Below are positions 32,368 through 36,581 of a stretch of DNA of 36,581 nt, piece after piece. The stretch's first letter is position 1, and each line of letters opens with the position of its first letter. The position numbers and the translations under genes are program-made. A model generated the notes under the pieces. It did not search any database, was not told the DNA's origin, and was given only the letters and a program-made list of their open reading frames with translations. This stretch comes from Chitinispirillaceae bacterium (lineage in GTDB: Bacteria; Fibrobacterota; Chitinivibrionia; Chitinivibrionales; Chitinispirillaceae), in the NCBI GenBank assembly GCA_016929415.1, contig JAFGIW010000194.1, forward strand, positions 1 through 36,581, written 5' to 3'.

Positions 32368-33201
32368 TCAGCAGATCGAAAATACGGCGTTTCCATCCCG
32401 GTGCCTTCCTTCATCAAGCACCCGTTCGATACGGCGTATAAACTCAATCGAAGAATCGGTATGAGAGCATTGCCCTACCGAGAGCGTTGCGGTAACACCC
32501 TCCGACAACATGCTGAGACGTCCGGTTCGCTCATTTATCTGGACCCTGATGCGCTCCGCCAGTTCTCTGGCCTCGCGCTGGTTGGTGTTGGGCAGGATCA
32601 GAAAAAAACGATCACCCGAGAGCCGGCAGAAGAAATCAACACTCCTGATGGTTTTTTTGATAATGCGAACTATGGTCGTCAGCACCTTGTCCCCGTTTTT
32701 ATAGCCCAGCGATTCGTTGATGACATGGAAATTATCGAGGTCCACCATGATGACGGAGAGGGCATGTTTATATCGTTTTGCCCTGAGGAGTTCCTCTTTC
32801 AGTTTTTCAAGATGATACCCTTGTCGATATATAAAATCGGCCGCTTCACCGCCCTGAATAACCGTTGGTTCGTGTTGACGGGAAGAGAGCCGAAAAAGCA
32901 TCTCGACCGGAGAATGATACTCAAAATAGTCAATAGCCGCGGTTTGAATCCCGACGGTACGCCCCAGCTTCTGTTGCACCACTATTTTATGTTTCAGGAT
33001 CTGCTTCCAGCAGACTATCGCCTCACCGTTGGTGAGTACTTTTCCGGTGAGTTTCTGTATAAGAACAGTAAAAGGCTGTGCAGGACTGGTTTGATCTTCT
33101 ATTAAACATCGTTTGATGAGAGAGAAAGATCGCTGGTCGGAAGCGGCTAACTGATCTTGAATCAGCTCATGAAATCCGATGAAGGGGAGTTCTGAATCCA
33201 T
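32368..33201 (-). CDS. Degenerate GGDEF-domain protein
   Basis: This 277-aa soluble protein has an unassigned N-terminal half (residues 1-125) and a C-terminal GGDEF domain of diguanylate cyclases. The first metal-binding Asp is present in VIMVDLDNFHVINESLGYKN, but the GGDEF signature reads SGDRF (195-199; RLSGDRFFLILP), with Arg replacing the conserved Glu and Ser replacing the first Gly. The usual GH in the substrate loop is GY. Cyclic-di-GMP synthesis is therefore unlikely. It may bind GTP or c-di-GMP as a sensor or act as a scaffold. No RxxD inhibitory site is obvious. It is co-directional with STAS but 315 bases away. Confidence 0.8.
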   Translation of the reverse strand: MDSELPFIGFHELIQDQLAASDQRSFSLIKRCLIEDQTSPAQPFTVLIQKLTGKVLTNGEAIVCWKQILKHKIVVQQKLGRTVGIQTAAIDYFEYHSPVEMLFRLSSRQHEPTVIQGGEAADFIYRQGYHLEKLKEELLRAKRYKHALSVIMVDLDNFHVINESLGYKNGDKVLTTIVRIIKKTIRSVDFFCRLSGDRFFLILPNTNQREARELAERIRVQINERTGRLSMLSEGVTATLSVGQCSHTDSSIEFIRRIERVLDEGRHRDGNAVFSIC

Positions 33202-33321
33202 AGGTTATTTAAACGATTATCTTCAATGAAAAATGTCAGATGTGTTTCAATAAATACTATATTTCAATGGTATATTCAATGAATAATTGATATTCCGGCG
33301 CGGTTTTGGGAGGATTATCCA

Positions 33322-33792
33322 GTGAAGTATGGAATCATAATATATTCTTCAGTCCTTTGGCTGACTATTCAGGCATCAGTGTTATTTTCCCAACCATCCT
33401 CTGAAACTCATCCGGAGGATTCGCTTACCATGGCACTTTGCGTGAACCGGGAGCAAATCGTTTCAAAACGTACCGGTGACTTTCGGATCGACTATTATAT
33501 GGGCGAAACACAACTCAATATGAAAACCATGTGTGGTTTTATAAGCCTTAACAGTGCGAGTGCTCCTTACTATCACCAATTCAGGGCACGCCGCATTTCC
33601 GGCGTTGTGATGATAGTGGCCGGCATCGGTCTGATTATTGCCGACGGGTATATCCCCGAACCCGCCTTTCCCGTAATAACCATCGGAGGTGTCGCGACAT
33701 CAGTCGGGGGAATCGTTATTTTTTTCGGTGCCAATGATAAATTCCGTCTCGCTATTCATGTCTACAATAAGGATATCTGTAAAATAAAATAG
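33322..33792 (+). CDS. Small exported/membrane protein, unknown family
   Basis: This 156-aa protein starts at GTG 33322, with GGGAGG about 9 bases upstream. It has a signal peptide (GIIIYSSVLWLTIQASVLFS), a soluble middle, then two Gly-rich hydrophobic segments (SGVVMIVAGIGLIIADG and VITIGGVATSVGGIVIFFG) ending with a short polar tail. The arrangement recalls small envelope proteins common in some anaerobes. I recognise no family and assign no function. Confidence 0.6.
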   Translation: MKYGIIIYSSVLWLTIQASVLFSQPSSETHPEDSLTMALCVNREQIVSKRTGDFRIDYYMGETQLNMKTMCGFISLNSASAPYYHQFRARRISGVVMIVAGIGLIIADGYIPEPAFPVITIGGVATSVGGIVIFFGANDKFRLAIHVYNKDICKIK

Positions 33793-33831
33793 TATCGTTC
33801 CGTCAAGAAGCCCCCTGTTTCTTACCGGGTT

Positions 33832-33845
33832 GTTAATCGATTAAC
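33832..33845. promoter_or_regulatory. 14-bp perfect palindrome GTTAATCGATTAAC
   Basis: The palindrome lies 40 bases past the small membrane-protein gene and about 190 bases before the next one. It has no T-tract or loop of terminator type, so it is more like a dimeric regulator site for the downstream gene. The rest of 33793-34038 shows no gene. Confidence 0.3.
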
Positions 33846-34038
33846 CGACTGTCGACATTACTATCCCGGCTCCTGTGCAAACTTACGGTTGATCAGAGCG
33901 GTTTTGTATGATACAATATGACCTGTTTAATCTGCCAATCAGTCGGTTGTAGGCGATTGGAAACCATTATCATCAAATCTTCATCGTTCTTTTAATAGGA
34001 CACAGTAGACTCCTCACCTCTATAAGTTCAGGCTGGAG

Positions 34039-34797
34039 ATGAAGGTTCAAAAAGCGGCGATACTATTATTACTCTCCGGGATAATGATAAAGGTCTGTTT
34101 CTCGGAAAACCTGCAGAAACGCCACCCGTTTACCTTACCTCTTGCGTTAATTACCACTCTTTTTGACAGCGATAATCAGTTCGTTGAGGCATATATTACC
34201 TATGGCAATACCAGTGAAGGATGGGCAGTCGGCATGATTGATGACCGTTATGTCAAAGATACCCGTCGCGAACGGGTAGACCATTTCTATCGCGAGCGGC
34301 CATTCAGCGCCTACAGGCTTTCGCCCTTCGAGGCTAAAATAATAGAACGGGTGTGCAAGAAATTTGAGGAAACACTGGCTATTTATGAGAAAGATCTGAA
34401 GTATGGCCGGTGGAGCCGCCTCCTCTATCTTGATGGCTACTTTCCCCCTTTTTTCAGGGGATTTTTCTATCTTTACTGCGGAGCGCACAACTCAATGAGC
34501 GCTTTACCAAAAGTTACACGGATCGCCGATTCCCTCTATGAAGAGTCGCTGCTCTCCCCGAAGAGCGACCGGCGCATCATGCTTTGGCGTCTCAACCCGG
34601 AACAGGTGGTGAAGTTGCGCATTGCGGCAAAAGAGCTTTCATTCCAGATGAAAGAGTGGCGCATGCGTGTCCTGACGATTCCTGAAATGGACCCCCGGCA
34701 GGACAGGTCTACAAAATTCCGTGAAGCATACGAACTCTTTATTCGTCTCTATTTCAACCTTCCCCCGGCTTCCGTGATAAAGAAGAGAATTTTTTAG
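34039..34797 (+). CDS. Exported protein of unknown function
   Basis: This is a 252-aa protein with a hydrophobic N-terminus (VQKAAILLLLSGIMIKVCFS) that looks like a signal peptide. The mature part is mostly helical and charged, with YFPPFFRGFFYLYCGAHNS in the middle and a basic C-terminal third (KELSFQMKEWRMRVLTIPEM). I recognise no family and see no catalytic motif. The ribosome site is weak: GGAG sits immediately before the ATG. A strong hairpin follows the stop codon, so it appears to be a single-gene unit. Confidence 0.6.
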   Translation: MKVQKAAILLLLSGIMIKVCFSENLQKRHPFTLPLALITTLFDSDNQFVEAYITYGNTSEGWAVGMIDDRYVKDTRRERVDHFYRERPFSAYRLSPFEAKIIERVCKKFEETLAIYEKDLKYGRWSRLLYLDGYFPPFFRGFFYLYCGAHNSMSALPKVTRIADSLYEESLLSPKSDRRIMLWRLNPEQVVKLRIAAKELSFQMKEWRMRVLTIPEMDPRQDRSTKFREAYELFIRLYFNLPPASVIKKRIF

Positions 34798-34864
34798 GCG
34801 GGGAAGAAGCTGACGGGAGTTGATGCGTTGTAATTTAAACGCTCTAACCCTCTAGCCCCCCAAC

Positions 34865-34896
34865 CTCTTCCCCACGCCCGGGGGAAGAGAATTTTC
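34865..34896 (+). terminator. Hairpin terminator after the exported unknown
   Basis: A perfect 9-bp stem CTCTTCCCC (34865-34873) / GGGGAAGAG (34881-34889) has a 7-base loop and is followed by AATTTTCT. It lies about 70 bases past the stop codon. The surrounding C-rich sequence also resembles dispersed intergenic hairpins in other genomes. Confidence 0.6.
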
Positions 34897-34979
34897 TCCT
34901 TGCTCCGCACATCGGGGATGTACATTTTCATGTAACAGCGAACGAGCTTCCGTACCTTCGGAGTGATTTCAGTAACGCC

Positions 34980-36581
34980 ATGTTGCCGCATGCGATACAC
35001 AAGTTGCCGATTTATCCCCGATGCGATGATGTCATCGCCGCCCTGCGAGATAATCAGGTCATCATCGTGGCAGGGGAGACAGGGTCGGGAAAATCGACCG
35101 TTCTGCCGCTGCTCTGCCGTGAGGCCGGACGGGGCACCGCCGGCCGGATCGCGATAACCGAACCCCGTCGTATTGCCGCCACCGCGCTTGCCGGATATGT
35201 CGCTTCGCTCGACGGGACTCCTGTCGGAAAAGCAGTCGGTTTCAGAATCCGCTATCGTCAACGTTTGGAAAGAAGCACGCGAATTGTTTATATGACCGAC
35301 GGCGTATTGCTGGCGTCACTCGCCGGAGATCCGCTGCTCACCCGTTATGACGCAATCATCATCGACGAGGCGCATGAGCGGTCGCTCACGATCGACTTTC
35401 TGCTCGGCTACCTCCGATTGCTGCTGCCGCAGCGTCCGGAACTTCGACTTGTCATTGCGTCGGCGACACTCGATACGAAGCTCTTCTCCCGGGCATTCAA
35501 CCATGCGCCGGTGATCACGGTGACCGGACGAAGATTTACGGTTGAGGTGCGCTATAAACCGGTGATCGAACTCTGGAAAGGGTATAGCATTGATTCATTC
35601 ATTGAAGGAGCCGTTGTCGCGGTTGAGGAGCTGTGTGCCGCCGGGGAGCGTGGAGATATTCTGATCTTTTTTCCGACGGTTGATGACGTGACGGAGGCGA
35701 TCATACGGCTTCGCTCCCGGATACGCGAGGCGGAGGTGGCGATGCTGCCGCTGCACAGCCGTCTCGCATTGCACCATCAGCAGGATGTGTTCAAAAAGTA
35801 CCGCGGCCGGAAAATCGTCGTTGCGACCAATATCGCCGAGACGTCGCTCACGGTGCCGGATGTCCGTTTTGTCATTGATACCGGCCTGGTTCGCATGCTG
35901 CGCTACGAACCCCAGGCATCGCTCAGCCGGATGCCCGTCGAAAAGGTGTCGCAGGCATCGGCGGACCAGCGCGCCGGGAGGTGCGGCAGGGTGCGCGACG
36001 GAATCTGCATACGGCTCTACGCGCAGCAGGATTACCTGTCCAGGCCGCGGTTCGTACTGCCTGAAGTAAAGCGTGCCGGTCTCGCGGGGGCTCTTTTACG
36101 GATGCATGCGCTGAACGCGGGCGACGGCGCACGTTTTCCCTTTCTGCAACGGCCTTCATCTACCGCGATCGCCGAAGGATACCGGCAGCTACAGGAGCTT
36201 GGGGCGTTTGACGGGAGGCGTTGCATCACTCCGTTCGGACGGGCGATGGCGCGGTTTCCCCTCGACCCCCCGGTCGCCTGCATGCTGCTTCGGGCAAAAG
36301 AATTCGGCGCCGTACCCGAAGTGATGGTCATTGCGGCGGCGCTGTCGGTCCAGGAACCGCTTGCGGCAGCGGAAGGTTCCGCCGCGGTAAAGCGTGAATC
36401 GCGGCATCCCGATTCCGATTTCATGACCTACCTTAACCTATGGAAACGGTTGCCGGTGCAGCGGGACGGACCGCGACGGAGCATCGTTGCCTTGTTGCGT
36501 CGCTTCGGTGAAAGGTACGGGCTTCAGCCGATGCGTCTGCGGGAATGGATCGATGCCCACGAACACCTGCGGCGGATCATC
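34980..36581 (+). CDS. hrpA: HrpA-like DEAH-box RNA helicase, 3' end beyond the window
   Basis: The frame is open from ATG 34980 to the right edge (534 codons visible). Motif I is VIIVAGETGSGKST and Ia is ITEPRRIAATALA. Motif II is IIDEAHERS, III is VIASATLDT, V is VATNIAETSLTVPDV and VI is ASADQRAGRCGRV. The stretch GRCGRVRDGICIRLYAQQDY and the helicase-associated part (LNLWKRLPVQ, REWIDAHEHL) match HrpA better than HrpB. E. coli HrpA is about 1,300 aa and has about 70 residues ahead of the first motif, so this one has a short N-terminus and more than half may lie outside. It would unwind RNA or collided ribosomes; substrates are not known from sequence. Confidence 0.9.
   Translation, partial: MLPHAIHKLPIYPRCDDVIAALRDNQVIIVAGETGSGKSTVLPLLCREAGRGTAGRIAITEPRRIAATALAGYVASLDGTPVGKAVGFRIRYRQRLERSTRIVYMTDGVLLASLAGDPLLTRYDAIIIDEAHERSLTIDFLLGYLRLLLPQRPELRLVIASATLDTKLFSRAFNHAPVITVTGRRFTVEVRYKPVIELWKGYSIDSFIEGAVVAVEELCAAGERGDILIFFPTVDDVTEAIIRLRSRIREAEVAMLPLHSRLALHHQQDVFKKYRGRKIVVATNIAETSLTVPDVRFVIDTGLVRMLRYEPQASLSRMPVEKVSQASADQRAGRCGRVRDGICIRLYAQQDYLSRPRFVLPEVKRAGLAGALLRMHALNAGDGARFPFLQRPSSTAIAEGYRQLQELGAFDGRRCITPFGRAMARFPLDPPVACMLLRAKEFGAVPEVMVIAAALSVQEPLAAAEGSAAVKRESRHPDSDFMTYLNLWKRLPVQRDGPRRSIVALLRRFGERYGLQPMRLREWIDAHEHLRRII

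Noticed and set aside
35785..36069. 94-aa plus-strand frame near the right edge
   Set aside because: It is an out-of-frame shadow of the open hrpA reading frame, whose helicase motifs are continuous from 34980 to the edge.
1..36581. CRISPR array, tRNA, rRNA or complete insertion sequence
   Set aside because: I found no regularly spaced direct repeats of CRISPR length, no cloverleaf or rRNA sequence, and no transposase with terminal inverted repeats.

Overview
The window is moderately GC-rich, with short intergenic gaps, co-directional runs of genes, Shine-Dalgarno start sites, lipoprotein and Sec signal peptides, a prepilin peptidase and c-type cytochrome motifs. This fits a Gram-negative, probably anaerobic or fermentative bacterium. 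InlB/Flg_new repeats, cysteine-rich secreted VWA sequence and many small signal-peptide proteins would suit the Fibrobacterota/Chitinispirillia group or a relative, but that placement is a low-confidence inference. No rRNA, tRNA, CRISPR array, complete insertion sequence or prophage was seen.

Layout: 1-700 is debris, a decayed InlB-repeat fragment abutting the first codons of a broken GxxExxY gene. 745-4644 (+) is a translationally coupled set: B12-type radical SAM protein, intact ketosynthase, ketosynthase-like protein without its catalytic residues, and acyl carrier protein. 10592-4753 (-) runs from a broken VWA gene through a MoxR ATPase, a 604-aa protein of unknown family, a secreted unknown and a NusG-II protein to a Gx-transporter/EcfT-like fusion. 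A DUF2225 protein (-) follows. 12043-14975 (+) is rex-serC-serA, closed by a good terminator and facing a lone trpD (-).

16439-24370 holds exported or transport-related genes: a DsbA/DsbG-like thioredoxin, a beta-propeller with two heme c sites, a SecA-like ATPase with a C-terminal membrane segment, and a large metallo-beta-lactamase-fold protein. 24461-26788 (-) is one polypeptide joining a cyclic-nucleotide-binding-like domain, a complete acetate kinase and a PduL phosphotransacylase, so both steps from acetyl-CoA to acetate plus ATP lie on one chain. Next come a DUF4403 lipoprotein, a DUF2914 protein and YceH, then a minus-strand block (degenerate GGDEF protein, STAS protein, lipoprotein, CvpA, prepilin peptidase). 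Two small secreted or membrane unknowns and an hrpA helicase that runs off the right edge finish the window.

The best candidates for something undescribed are the CNB-AckA-PduL fusion, the radical SAM/KS/KS-like/ACP cassette, and the MoxR plus 604-aa operon that also carries the S-T transporter fusion.
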